Below, in pieces: positions 44,442 through 53,906 of a stretch of 64,000 nt of DNA. This DNA is from Polyangium jinanense (lineage in GTDB: Bacteria; Myxococcota; Polyangia; Polyangiales; Polyangiaceae). Within the stretch, counting starts at the first letter, position 1. Each line of letters begins with the position of its first letter. The translations under genes and the position numbers were made by a program. A model generated the notes under the pieces. That model made no database searches. It saw only the letters and a list, made by a program, of their open reading frames with translations, and was not told where the DNA came from. The DNA is taken from NCBI RefSeq assembly GCF_028435365.1, contig NZ_JAGTJJ010000022.1, positions 62,001 through 126,000 on the forward strand, in the 5' to 3' direction.

Positions 44442-46382
44442 ATGAAGCAGCTCAGCATCCCGCAGATATTTCTGCTCGTCCTCGTCAGTGCCCTCTACTT
44501 CTTCCTTCTGTGGTTCGTGGACCGGTCCATCGACGAGCGTGTGCGCGTCTGGTTCCGGTACCTGGCGGTGATCGGCACGACCGCGCTCGCCGCGTTCGGG
44601 ATCACGAAGCTCACCGACGACCACGCCCGCACCGTCGACATCATGAAGGCGGCGCTCGCCATCACGGCGGCGGGCTGCGTCTTCTACGAGCAACACCGCG
44701 CGGCGATGAAGCGCCCGGTCTCCGAGCGCTGGAAGAAGTACATCGGCGTGACGCTCGCCGTCGCCTCCATCGTGGCTTACTTCAACGGGTTCCGCTTCGG
44801 ATACCCGCAGTATTACCACCGATGGGACCAATTCCACTATTACATGGGGGCCAAGTACTTCAAGGAAATGGGGTACGACGGCCTTTACAAGTGCTCGCTC
44901 ATCGCGCAGGACGAGCTCGGGGTCGTCAATTACAAGCACGAGGACGGCCGGGTCGAGCGCATCGACATGACGAAGGAGGTGCGCCACCCGGACAAGAAGA
45001 TCCGGAACCTCGGCGGCGACAACCTCCTCCTGCCCGCCGCGCAGTTCCTCGAGAACCCCGGCGAGACGTGCAAGAACCACTTCCCCCCGGAGCGCTGGGA
45101 GAAGTTCAAGGAAGACGTGAAGTTCTTCCGGGCCGTCTCGGGCAAGGGCTACTGGGAGGACATGCAGAAGGACCACGGGTACAACCCGCCGCCCGTGTGG
45201 ACCATCATGGGCCGGTTCTTCGCGGAATTGCAGCCGGCCAGCGTGTGGTACTGCCAATTCCTTTCGGCCCTCGACATCGTGTACACGCTGGCCATGTTCG
45301 TCGCCCTATGGTGGGCGTTCGGATGGCGCGTCTTCGCGGTCGGGGCGATCTTCTGGGGCTGCCAGTCGTCGGCGCCGTTCTACTGGACCGGCGGCGCGTT
45401 CCTGCGGCAGGACTGGCTTTTCTTCCTCGTCCTCTCGGTCTGCCTGCTCCGGAAGAAATACCCGAAGCTCGCGGGCGCCTCGCTCGTGTATGCCGGCCTC
45501 TTGCGTATCTTCCCGGGCCTCTGCGTGGTCGGCCTGCTCGTGACGGTCGGCTGGTCTGTCGTGCGCAAGCGCAAGATGACGGGCGAGCAGGTGCAGATGC
45601 TCCTCGGCGGCACGGCCGCGGCGGCGGTGCTCATTCCGCTCAGCATCGCGGTCTCGGGCCCGCGCTCGTACCACGATTTCTACAAGCACACGCTCGAGGT
45701 CCACGACCAGACCCCGCTCACGAACCACATGGGCCTGCGCGTCCTCGTCGCGCACGACATGAAGGCGCAGGCGATCTCGCAGATCGGCGAAGCGCTCACG
45801 CCCATTTCGGAGCGGCTCAAAGCCCGGGGCATCATGAGCCCGGACACGGTCCAGAAGATCAGCGACGTGTTCCATTACAAGGAGGCCGCGAGCAAGGCCT
45901 CCGGGCGCATGAAGTTCACGAAGGACGTCAAGCTCATCGACCCCTTCGAGACCTGGAAGAACATGCGCAACGAGCGGTACAAGAAGTACAAGATCGTCGC
46001 GTACCTGATCATCGGCCTCACGCTCGCGCTGAGCATTTACGTGCAGCGCCGGCTCAAGAACCTCTGGGTCGCGCAATGCCTGGGGCAGATCTGGATGATC
46101 CTCCTGTCCCAGCTCACCTGCTATTACTACTCGTTCATGATCCTCACGGCGCCGCTCACGAAGGTGCGGAGGGATTTCGAGGCCCCGCTCTTCGGCCTCG
46201 CGGCGCTGAGCCAGTTCGTGTGGATCAGCTCGTACTGGAACGACGACAAATACACGGCGCTCACCCTGATCTCGCTCGCCTTCTGCCTCGGCCTCTTCCT
46301 CGCGCTGATGCCGAAGACGCTGGAGCCGAAGATCGTCCCGCTGAAGGACGCGCCCGACGCGACGCCCCCTGCCAAGGCCTGA
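44442..46382 (+). CDS. large polytopic membrane protein, GT-C glycosyltransferase-like (DUF2029/GT87 type)
   Basis: 646 residues with about 12 hydrophobic helices. After two N-terminal helices comes a long outside loop containing HRWDQFHYYMGAKYF, an aromatic and Asp-rich loop typical of lipid-linked sugar transferases of the GT-C fold. The middle and C-terminal thirds are helices joined by basic cytosolic loops. It may transfer a sugar from a polyprenyl phosphate donor; this is inferred from topology. The ATG at 44442 starts MKQLSIPQIF. The aminotransferase follows 13 nt later. Confidence 0.7.
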   Translation: MKQLSIPQIFLLVLVSALYFFLLWFVDRSIDERVRVWFRYLAVIGTTALAAFGITKLTDDHARTVDIMKAALAITAAGCVFYEQHRAAMKRPVSERWKKYIGVTLAVASIVAYFNGFRFGYPQYYHRWDQFHYYMGAKYFKEMGYDGLYKCSLIAQDELGVVNYKHEDGRVERIDMTKEVRHPDKKIRNLGGDNLLLPAAQFLENPGETCKNHFPPERWEKFKEDVKFFRAVSGKGYWEDMQKDHGYNPPPVWTIMGRFFAELQPASVWYCQFLSALDIVYTLAMFVALWWAFGWRVFAVGAIFWGCQSSAPFYWTGGAFLRQDWLFFLVLSVCLLRKKYPKLAGASLVYAGLLRIFPGLCVVGLLVTVGWSVVRKRKMTGEQVQMLLGGTAAAAVLIPLSIAVSGPRSYHDFYKHTLEVHDQTPLTNHMGLRVLVAHDMKAQAISQIGEALTPISERLKARGIMSPDTVQKISDVFHYKEAASKASGRMKFTKDVKLIDPFETWKNMRNERYKKYKIVAYLIIGLTLALSIYVQRRLKNLWVAQCLGQIWMILLSQLTCYYYSFMILTAPLTKVRRDFEAPLFGLAALSQFVWISSYWNDDKYTALTLISLAFCLGLFLALMPKTLEPKIVPLKDAPDATPPAKA

Positions 46383-46395
46383 CGGATTCATCGCC

Positions 46396-47743
<1,348 letters not shown>

Positions 47744-47760
<17 letters not shown>

Positions 47761-49009
47761 CGCGGAGCGCCCGTTCGAGCGTGGCGTCGTCGAGCTCCTC
47801 CTCGGCGGCACGCTCGAGCGCGGCGCGGAGCTCGTCGTCGGCGCTCGCCTCGGCGGCGATCCGAATCCGCGGCGCCGCCTCGGGCGCGGCCACACGCAGG
47901 AGCATCGCGGCCCCGATCCTGCGGCCCCGATCCTCCGCGGAATCTTGGAGTACGGCGAGCAGCGCCTCCTCCGTGATGGACGCATTCCGATAATCGCCGC
48001 CCTGGAGCAGCTCGGTCAGGGCTGTTCGCCATTCGGCGAGGCTCCTGCCTTTGCGATCGAGCAGCTCGCGGACGCGCGCGTGCGCGGCGCTGGCCCCTCC
48101 CGCCGCGCGCGCCTCTTCGATCCGGCTTGCCGCCGCGAGGACGAGCTCGGGCTCCCCTTTCACCTGGACCACCGCGTCGTCCGGGTTTTTCGGGAACAAC
48201 CGCAATCGATCTCCGTCCATCTCCAGGTGATCGACGGACGAATACGGGATATACGTCTTCGAAAACGGACGTCGCACGAGCACGCCGTCCGTGCCCACGA
48301 CGATCTCGGGGGGCTTCCACGCGCGCACGATGAGCAAGGTCAACGTGGCCGTGCCCATCGCGAGCCCAAAGCCGAGCAAGAGGCCCTTGAGGTTGGCGAT
48401 CTTGAGCGCGACCATGAACATGGCCACCAACAAAAAGCTAACGGCCAATCCCACGCATCCAGCCGTCACCATTCGTTGAGGCGAGGCCAGCCGGATCGTC
48501 ACGCGGTGCTCGTCCGCGGCGAACCCGAGCGCATTCACCGCGGCGCGCGCTTGCGCCTCGTCCGGCAGGTGGATCGCGAGGACATTGCCTCCCACGAGGT
48601 GCACCTCGATGCCCTCGCTCGGGGCGCATTGGACCATGGCATCCGTGATCTCGCTGCGCTCGATGCGACGCTCGTGTCCCTTTTTGCGGAACGAGATCCC
48701 GCTCGCGTCAAGTCGTGCCCAGGTGAGCTCGCGCCAGCCGGACATCGTGGGTCGCGCGAACATGCCGCTGACGAGGGCCAGGACGGGGCAGAGGAGAAGA
48801 AAGTAGATCCACGAGAAGGCGAGGACGCGCGCGACCTCCAGGAACCACACAAGGGGAAGGACGTCGAACAACGTCTGGAGCGTCAGGGAGACGATGGGCG
48901 GCGCGAACGCCGATACGAAGCCCGTCCAGCCGAGCCACCGCGCGATCCGCAGCCTGCGCTCGTGCACGGTGACGTGCTCGAAGACCACGGGCGGGCGCGG
49001 CTCGTTCAT
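47744..49009 (-). CDS. membrane protein with C-terminal helical domain, hypothetical
   Basis: 421 residues. Two hydrophobic hairpins (residues about 25-75 and 190-235) flank a soluble beta-rich insert with ISFRKKGHERRIERSEITD. Another beta domain of the PH-like type (VVGTDGVLVRRPFSKTYIPY) and a helical tail follow. I do not recognise a family. It ends in the aminotransferase 3' end (17-nt overlap) and lies 14 nt downstream of the alpha/beta hydrolase gene, so the two may form an operon. Confidence 0.7.
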
Positions 49010-49023
49010 CGTCGATCGCCCTT

Positions 49024-50088
49024 CTACCGCCGCGAAAAGAGCCCCAGACGCCCGAGCATGCGACCCACCGCGCGGAAGGCGTCTGCCCGGCCAAACTGGA
49101 GCAAGTGGCCGCCGTGGAACGTCTCGAGCGGTGCGTTGAAATGCGCGGCGAGGCGGCGCGCGTGGTCCACGGGGGTGATCTTGTCCTCGCTCGCCGCGAG
49201 GACGAGCACCTGATCCGCAGGGACCCGCGAGGGCCGCGTGAATGGGCTCACGACGCGGTGCACGGCGTCGAGCTCCTCGTACTGGCGACGCTGCTCCTCG
49301 GGGCTGCCCACGAACCGGCCTGCGGCGCGCGCGATGTCGGCAATCGAAGCGAGCGGGATGATCGGGACCGCGAAGGCGACGCGATCGTCGACCGTCGAGA
49401 GCAAGCTCGTCGAGTATCCGCCGAGGCTCATGCCCATGACGCCGACGGCCTCGGAGCCACGATTGCGCAGGAACGAGACGAGCGCGCGCAGATCGAGCAC
49501 GGTCTGGCGGAAGCCTTCATTCGTGACGCGCGGATCCCCCCCGGGAAAACGCGGCGACGATTCGTGCGAGCGCACGGCGTGGAAAGGCAATACGAACAGC
49601 GCGACGTCGAGGCCGCGCTCGTAGAGCCATTGCACGGGCCAGATCCGCTCTTCCAGGCGATACTGGCCGCAGCGGTATCCGTGAATCAAAATCGCCGCCG
49701 GCCGCGCCGGCCCCGCATGCAAGAAGAGCCGCGCTGCCGCCGTTGCATTCGCCTCGTGCGAGAGGTACCGTTCGCGGACGTCCGCGGCGAGCGGCTCGAA
49801 CCGGCTCGGCCACGTCAGATCCAGCACCGTCCCCGGCTCGGGCCCGCCCATCGGACGCACACGCGTGACGGAAGGCGTGATCGGCGCGGGTGTCGGGAAA
49901 AACCCAATCTCGTCATGCTCGGGCCGATCGTAGATGCGCCGGAGCTCAGCGAGCGCTTCCATGCGCGCTGCGTGGCCGAGCGCCTCGGGATCCGCCTGCC
50001 CCTTGGGCCGGCTGCGCCGGAGGAGCAAGGCCCCGCCCACGGTGGTATCGAAGCGCGAGGCCGCCGTGCTGAGAAGGCTGCGTATCAC
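49024..50088 (-). CDS. alpha/beta hydrolase
   Basis: 354 residues with the alpha/beta hydrolase core. AILIHGYRCGQY gives the oxyanion strand; the nucleophile elbow is GVMGMSLGGYS, with serine as nucleophile. A later acid segment is VLVLAASEDKITP and the histidine lies in ETFHGGHLLQFG. The substrate is unknown and no signal peptide is present. It starts with a GTG at 50086-50088. Confidence 0.85.
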   Translation of the reverse strand: MIRSLLSTAASRFDTTVGGALLLRRSRPKGQADPEALGHAARMEALAELRRIYDRPEHDEIGFFPTPAPITPSVTRVRPMGGPEPGTVLDLTWPSRFEPLAADVRERYLSHEANATAAARLFLHAGPARPAAILIHGYRCGQYRLEERIWPVQWLYERGLDVALFVLPFHAVRSHESSPRFPGGDPRVTNEGFRQTVLDLRALVSFLRNRGSEAVGVMGMSLGGYSTSLLSTVDDRVAFAVPIIPLASIADIARAAGRFVGSPEEQRRQYEELDAVHRVVSPFTRPSRVPADQVLVLAASEDKITPVDHARRLAAHFNAPLETFHGGHLLQFGRADAFRAVGRMLGRLGLFSRR

Positions 50089-50102
50089 GAGCCGTTCTTA
50101 CC

Positions 50103-51113
50103 ATGGAAAGCGCCCCCGACGGAAGCCTCGGGCCGACGCAGGCCATTGACGCACGACGTCGCATGGCGCAAACAGGCCGCTTCATGCGCGACGAACCCGC
50201 CACCGTGACCGTGTCGATGGACCTGCCCTCCTCGCTGATCTTCCAGCGCCTCCGCGCGCTCGGCCGCCTGATCGGGCTGCGCATCACGCTCGGCGGCCGC
50301 GCGCTCGGCCTCTCCCTCGAAACCGGGGCTTCCGAGCGCACGCCCTCCTGGTCCGCCGGCGACGTCGAGCGTCCGGAGATGCGGAACTTCCGCACGAAGA
50401 AGCTCGAGGTCGGCGGGCTCCTGTGCCCGAAGCTCTTCGGGGATCCGCCCGATCTCCGCCGATACGCGCATGTCGCGATGGTCGATCCCGTGGTCCCCTG
50501 GCCCACGCGGCTGCTGCTCGCGCCGCTCCTCGCGATGACCGAGGAGGAGCTTTTCGAGCTTTGCTACAAGGACCCTGCCACGCTGCTCGCGCGTGTCGGC
50601 GAGGCCGAGGCCGCGGGGCGGCGGGTGAATGGTTGGTCCCCGAAGGAGCTCGTCTGGTGGTCGGTCCCCGTGATCGCGGCCCCCTTGCGCGCGGCGAGCG
50701 TGGAGGAATCAAAGTCCTTCATCGGCGAGGCATGCTTCAGCCGCACGCTACACGACGCATATCGGCGCATCGTGAACCGGAGAAATCGTCTCCGTCGATT
50801 GAAGGAGCTCGACGCGCCGGCCGTCATCGTCGAAAACGAGCGCCGGATGGCGATCGAGGCGGTCGACCAGCTCCTCGTAAACCGGGATCTCGAAAACCCC
50901 TACGTGTACGAGGACGAGGACGAGGGCACGCGAACGCCGATGATGGACGCGACCACGCTGTTCCTCGCGGCCCTCACGCCGCTCGTGGAGATCGCTCAGA
51001 CAAACCAGGGCGGCGGCGGATGGATCACGAAGGCAGCGAGCCTCCGCGACGCGCGGAGCGGCACGGGGCCACGCGTCTCCGCATTGTGGAGCCTCGCGGC
51101 GGAAGCGGGGTGA
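50103..51113 (+). CDS. orphan protein similar to part of RNA polymerase beta' (RpoC)
   Basis: 336 residues. Two separate segments match the RpoC clamp region in order. Residues 83-113 (WSAGDVERPEMRNFRTKK, then GGLLCPKLFG) correspond to the RpoC segment that reads roughly WSxGEVxxPETINYRT and GLFCxxIFG. Residues 188-260 (VPVIAAPLR, DAYRRIVNRRNRLRRLKEL, APAVIVENERRMAIEAVD) correspond to RpoC patterns such as LPVxPPDLRP, NRNNRLKRL and RNEKRMLQEAVD. The zinc finger of the first segment is missing, as is the catalytic NADFDGD region and the rest of the protein. It could be a decoy or regulator of RNA polymerase; the function is inferred only. It points towards the tRNA array. Confidence 0.6.
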   Translation: MESAPDGSLGPTQAIDARRRMAQTGRFMRDEPATVTVSMDLPSSLIFQRLRALGRLIGLRITLGGRALGLSLETGASERTPSWSAGDVERPEMRNFRTKKLEVGGLLCPKLFGDPPDLRRYAHVAMVDPVVPWPTRLLLAPLLAMTEEELFELCYKDPATLLARVGEAEAAGRRVNGWSPKELVWWSVPVIAAPLRAASVEESKSFIGEACFSRTLHDAYRRIVNRRNRLRRLKELDAPAVIVENERRMAIEAVDQLLVNRDLENPYVYEDEDEGTRTPMMDATTLFLAALTPLVEIAQTNQGGGGWITKAASLRDARSGTGPRVSALWSLAAEAG

Positions 51114-51195
51114 GTCGAGCACCATGCCAATGGCACGCACCGAGTAGCAAACGGGCTCGGCCCCACGGCCGATTCTCGCTTCCAGATACAGTCGG

Positions 51196-51278
51196 CGGAA
51201 GACGGAGGACTCGAACCCCACACCCGTAGGTGCCCACTGTTTTCGAAACAGGTCTGATCCCTGATCAGTTCGTCTTCC
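51196..51278 (-). tRNA. tRNA-Ser(CGA), atypical D-arm
   Basis: Acceptor stem GGAAGAC/GTCTTCC is perfect. The anticodon loop TTCGAAA gives CGA, and a long variable arm supports serine. The D-arm is CTGA-TCAGGGA-TCAG and U8 is replaced by G. CCA is not encoded. Confidence 0.75.
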
Positions 51279-51282
51279 AGAA

Positions 51283-51368
51283 TGGCAGAGAGCAGAGGAG
51301 TCGAACCCCGCAGCGAGGCTGCCCTCCGTGTTCAAAACGGCGCCGGGTCCACACCCGGAATGCTCTCC
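51283..51368 (-). tRNA. tRNA-Ser(UGA)
   Basis: Acceptor GGAGAGC/GCTCTCT, anticodon loop TTTGAAC (UGA), long variable arm, and an encoded CCA (51283-51285). The D-arm is a 5-bp stem CCGGG/CCCGG with a 6-nt loop, unusual for serine. Confidence 0.75.
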
Positions 51369-51372
51369 ACGG

Positions 51373-51457
51373 CGGAAGAAGGAGGACTCGAACCTCACAC
51401 CCCGGAGGGTGCGCACTGTTTTCCAAACAGGCCTGATCCCTGATCAGATCTTCTTCC
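51373..51457 (-). tRNA. tRNA-Ser(GGA), atypical D-arm
   Basis: Acceptor GGAAGAA/TTCTTCC, anticodon loop TTGGAAA (GGA), long variable arm. The D-arm again contains TGATCAGGGATCAG as in the CGA isoacceptor. It is separated by 4 nt from the next serine tRNA. Confidence 0.75.
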
Positions 51458-51525
51458 AAATCCCCCTCTCGGCGCCGCAGCGCCGCGTGGGGGTGAGGTT
51501 AGAGGGTCACGTTGGATGGTCATGC

Positions 51526-51765
51526 TCAGAACCGGCGCCCAGGGCGTCCTCGATCTGCAAGCAACTGCGCCGAGTCGGGCGCGCTGGAAGGCGACGCCGC
51601 GCTCATCGAGCGCGCGCCTGCCCGCGATGAAGCCCCGTTCGCCTCGACGATCCGCGAGGCGATTGCGAGCAACAGGACACCAACGAGCACGATTGCAGCG
51701 ACGGCTGCAGACTCCATGGGCAAACGAATCCGAACGCCCACGATTTGATTCGTTTCGAGCGTCAC
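51526..51765 (-). CDS. small single-span membrane protein
   Basis: 79 residues. A GTG at 51763-51765 is preceded by TAGGAGG at good spacing. The sequence has a short N-terminal part (VTLETNQIVGVRIRLP), one membrane helix (SAAVAAIVLVGVLLLAIASR) and a Ser/Ala/Arg-rich tail. It lies between the serine tRNAs and the HNH gene, on the same strand as the whole tRNA array. The function is unknown. Confidence 0.6.
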   Translation of the reverse strand: MTLETNQIVGVRIRLPMESAAVAAIVLVGVLLLAIASRIVEANGASSRAGARSMSAASPSSAPDSAQLLADRGRPGRRF

Positions 51766-51812
51766 AAATGCCTCCTAAGTGAGGGATTGATCAAAAAAGG
51801 TCCCGCGGGCGC

Positions 51813-51843
51813 GCTTCGCCCCGGGGCAGCGCCCCGGGGAAGC
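51813..51843 (-). terminator. GC-rich hairpin downstream of the HNH gene
   Basis: CCCCGGGGC pairs with GCCCCGGGG around AGC, extended on both sides. On the minus strand TTTTTTG follows about 20 nt later, after a second short palindrome (CCCGCGGG). It probably terminates leftward transcription from the HNH gene. Confidence 0.55.
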
Positions 51844-51889
51844 GGCTCCAGATGAGACCCATGCTCAGCCGCGAAGCGCGAGGGGAACC

Positions 51890-52405
51890 TCAGCTCGCGG
51901 CGCAGTAATGCACCCAGATGTCGGGAATCCTGCGAGCGCCGAGCCGGATGACGGGGGCCGCAGGCAACCACCGGGGCTTCTCGGGCTTCTTCAAGAGCTT
52001 CATGCCCGCCTGCTCCGGAGTGCGACCGCGCTTCTTCGCATTGCAGCTCTGGCAAGACGCGACGATGTTCTCCCAGACCGTCCGGCCACCCTGCACGCGC
52101 GGCAGGACGTGGTCGTACGTGAGCTCGCCCGCGTCCTTCTGGACGCCGCAGTACTGGCAGCGAAAGTCGTCACGCACGAACACGTTCGTGCGGGAAAACT
52201 TGACGCCGCGCTTGTGCGAATTCCCATGACGCTTGAGCCGGACGACCGCCGGCGCGCGAATGGTCATCGTGGGCGAACGAATTTCGTCGTCGTACGTCTC
52301 GAGCACCTCCACCTTACCCAGAAAGCTCAGGGTCACGGCGGTCTGCCAGGAGATGACCTGATGTGGCACCATCCAAGGCGTGAGCAGCAACGTTTGCGCG
52401 GTCAT
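51890..52405 (-). CDS. HNH endonuclease
   Basis: 171 residues. The HNH domain is complete: the zinc pair FRCQYCG, the catalytic TYDHVLPRVQGG, NIVASCQSCN with the second zinc pair, and KKRGRTPEQAGMKL. This is a widespread stand-alone HNH family whose cellular target is unknown. The ATG at 52403-52405 follows GGAGAGG. It sits between the tRNA array and the small membrane protein gene, on the same strand. Confidence 0.92.
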   Translation of the reverse strand: MTAQTLLLTPWMVPHQVISWQTAVTLSFLGKVEVLETYDDEIRSPTMTIRAPAVVRLKRHGNSHKRGVKFSRTNVFVRDDFRCQYCGVQKDAGELTYDHVLPRVQGGRTVWENIVASCQSCNAKKRGRTPEQAGMKLLKKPEKPRWLPAAPVIRLGARRIPDIWVHYCAAS

Positions 52406-52464
52406 GATGCACCTCTCCGTCTACCTCTTCTTCTTCATGGCTTTCTCCAACTGCAGATGTCCGG

Positions 52465-52537
52465 TGCTCGGAGGGGGATTCGAACCCCCAATCGACCAGG
52501 TTTGAGCTGGCCACGTTTGCCATTTCGTCACCCGAGC
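52465..52537 (-). tRNA. tRNA-Leu(CAA) with short variable loop
   Basis: Acceptor GCTCGGG/TCCGAGC (one wobble), anticodon loop CTCAAAC (CAA), T-arm GGGGG/CCCCC. Leucine tRNAs normally have a long variable arm, but only about 5 nt (CGATT) are present. A73 fits leucine. Confidence 0.8.
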
Positions 52538-52550
52538 AGCGGGATGCTGG

Positions 52551-52632
52551 TGTCGTCGGTGGGACTCGAACCCACATACCCTTTCGGGCACAGGACCTCA
52601 GCCTGTCACGTATGCCATTCCGTCACGACGAC
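52551..52632 (-). tRNA. tRNA-Leu(GAG)
   Basis: Acceptor GTCGTCG/CGACGAC, anticodon loop CTGAGGT (GAG), long variable arm (TGCCCGAAAGGGTAT), T-loop TTCGAGT. All parts are canonical. Confidence 0.9.
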
Positions 52633-52637
52633 ATGAG

Positions 52638-52719
52638 TGTCCACGGAGGGAATCGAACCCTCAATGCCTCTCGGCACGGTATCTGAGACCGCTGCGTTTG
52701 CCAGTTTCGCCACGTGGAC
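52638..52719 (-). tRNA. tRNA-Leu(CAG)
   Basis: Acceptor GTCCACG/CGTGGAC, anticodon loop CTCAGAT (CAG), medium-long variable arm (GCCGAGAGGC). It starts 5 nt from the previous leucine gene. Confidence 0.9.
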
Positions 52720-52724
52720 ATTGG

Positions 52725-52799
52725 TCTGGGTGGAGGGATTCGAACCCCCAATCCCCGGCTCCCGACGCCGGTGCTCTAGCCAGATTGAGCCACACCCAG
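52725..52799 (-). tRNA. tRNA-Pro(CGG)
   Basis: Acceptor CTGGGTG/CACCCAG, anticodon stem CCGGC/GCCGG with loop GTCGGGA (CGG). Together with the two other proline genes here it covers all four proline codons. Confidence 0.9.
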
Positions 52800-52815
52800 A
52801 TGATTCGCGCGCCAG

Positions 52816-52889
52816 TCTGGGTGGAGGGATTCGAACCCCCAATCTCCGGCTCCCAAAGCCGGCGCTCTACCAGATTGAGCCACACCCAG
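52816..52889 (-). tRNA. tRNA-Pro(UGG)
   Basis: Acceptor CTGGGTG/CACCCAG as in the other proline genes. The anticodon stem CCGGC/GCCGG has loop TTTGGGA (UGG). Confidence 0.9.
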
Positions 52890-52906
52890 ATAAACTGCCA
52901 ATTCGG

Positions 52907-52988
52907 TGTCATCGGTGGGAGTCGAACCCACACGCCCTTTCGGGCACAGGATCTCAGCCTGCTACGTATGCCATTCCGCCACGATGAC
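52907..52988 (-). tRNA. tRNA-Leu(GAG), second copy
   Basis: Acceptor GTCATCG/CGATGAC, anticodon loop CTGAGAT (GAG), long variable arm (TGCCCGAAAGGGCG). Its body is very like the first GAG gene, but the acceptor differs and position 37 is A. Confidence 0.85.
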
Positions 52989-52993
52989 ATGTA

Positions 52994-53067
52994 TATCCAC
53001 GGAGGGATTCGAACCCCCAAGAAACGGTTTCTAAGACCGCCGCGTTTGCCCGTTACGCCACGTGGAC
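52994..53067 (-). tRNA. tRNA-Leu(UAG) with short variable loop
   Basis: Acceptor GTCCACG/CGTGGAT (one wobble), anticodon loop CTTAGAA (UAG). The variable region is only about 5 nt (TTCTT), unlike a normal leucine tRNA. Confidence 0.8.
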
Positions 53068-53071
53068 ATGG

Positions 53072-53145
53072 TCTGGGTGGGGGGATTCGAACCCCCAGTC
53101 TCCGGCACCCCGAGCCGGCGCTCTACCAGGTTGAGCCACACCCAG
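53072..53145 (-). tRNA. tRNA-Pro(GGG)
   Basis: Acceptor CTGGGTG/CACCCAG, anticodon loop TCGGGGT (GGG), T-arm GGGGG/CCCCC. Confidence 0.9.
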
Positions 53146-53157
53146 ATGATTCGGACA

Positions 53158-53231
53158 TACCCTCGCCAGGAGTCGAACCTGGAACGTCGAGCTTCGGAGG
53201 CTCGCGCCTGCATTGCCGGCAGGACGAGGGC
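53158..53231 (-). tRNA. tRNA-Arg(CCG)
   Basis: Acceptor GCCCTCG/CGAGGGT, anticodon loop CTCCGAA (CCG) on stem GAGC/GCTC. Only 1 nt separates it from the CCA end of the neighbouring arginine gene. Confidence 0.9.
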
Positions 53232-53232
53232 A

Positions 53233-53304
53233 TGGTCTCCCTGCGAGGAGTCGAACCTCGCCAGTCGGCTTCGTAGACCGACGCCTGGCCGCCAGGACAG
53301 GGAG
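53233..53304 (-). tRNA. tRNA-Arg(ACG)
   Basis: Acceptor CTCCCTG/CAGGGAG, anticodon loop CTACGAA (ACG), which would be deaminated to ICG. CCA is encoded at 53233-53235, unusual in this array. Confidence 0.88.
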
Positions 53305-53349
53305 AAGAAAGAGGAGGCGAGTCAGCAGCTCACCCCCTCGGCGGATTTG

Positions 53350-53423
53350 CGCACCCGGCGGGAATCGAACCCGCGTCACCAGATTGAGAATCTGGCTGCC
53401 TGACCCACTAGCAATACGGGTGC
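53350..53423 (-). tRNA. tRNA-Glu(CUC)
   Basis: Acceptor GCACCCG/CGGGTGC, anticodon stem CCAGA/TCTGG with loop TTCTCAA (CUC). Confidence 0.9.
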
Positions 53424-53428
53424 ATGAG

Positions 53429-53499
53429 CGCGGTGAGGGAGAGTCGAACTCCCATCCCGAGTATGGCACACTCGGATTCTACCGTTGAAGTACCACCGC
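53429..53499 (-). tRNA. tRNA-Gly(GCC)
   Basis: Acceptor GCGGTGG/TCACCGC, anticodon stem CGAGT/ACTCG with loop GTGCCAT (GCC). Short D-loop as usual for glycine. Confidence 0.9.
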
Positions 53500-53505
53500 A
53501 ATTCG

Positions 53506-53579
53506 TGGAATGACGGGGATTCGAACCCCGATCTCTGCCGTGCGAGGGCAGTGTTCTACCCAGATTGAACCATCACCCC
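53506..53579 (-). tRNA. tRNA-Ala(CGC)
   Basis: Acceptor GGGGTGA/TCATTCC contains the G3:U70 alanine identity pair. The anticodon stem CTGCC/GGCAG has loop CTCGCAC (CGC). Confidence 0.9.
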
Positions 53580-53588
53580 ATTCGAAGG

Positions 53589-53660
53589 CGCCCCCGAGGA
53601 GGATCGAACTCCCCTCGCCCGATCGACAATCGGGCTGCCTCACCAGATGCATACGAGGGC
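53589..53660 (-). tRNA. tRNA-Asp(GUC)
   Basis: Acceptor GCCCTCG/CGGGGGC (one wobble), anticodon stem CCCGA/TCGGG with loop TTGTCGA (GUC), G73. Confidence 0.9.
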
Positions 53661-53670
53661 AAAACGAGAG

Positions 53671-53743
53671 TGGAGAAGGCCGGATTCGAACCGGCGACCC
53701 CCTGACTGCCAGCCAGGTGCTCTACCCACTGAGCTACGACCCC
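53671..53743 (-). tRNA. tRNA-Ala(GGC) with mismatched acceptor
   Basis: The anticodon loop CTGGCAG gives GGC and the G3:U70 pair is present. Acceptor GGGGTCG/CTTCTCC has mismatches at pairs 5:68 (U:U) and 6:67 (C:U). The remaining arms are canonical. Confidence 0.8.
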
Positions 53744-53820
53744 AGAGGGGAGCCGCCCAGAAACACCGCCTGGCCTCCCGCTCATGGCCCTGGTGCTTCC
53801 GAACGACTCCTGCGAACGAG

Positions 53821-53891
53821 TGGAATGACGGGGACTCGAACCCCGATCCCTGCCGTGCAAGGGCAGTGTTCTTCCGTTGAACCATCACCCC
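53821..53891 (-). tRNA. tRNA-Ala(UGC)
   Basis: Acceptor GGGGTGA/TCATTCC with G3:U70, anticodon loop CTTGCAC (UGC). Almost identical to the CGC gene at 53506-53579 except in the D-loop and anticodon. The 77 nt before it (53744-53820) hold no gene. Confidence 0.9.
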
Positions 53892-53906
53892 GAACCACGA
53901 AATCTG

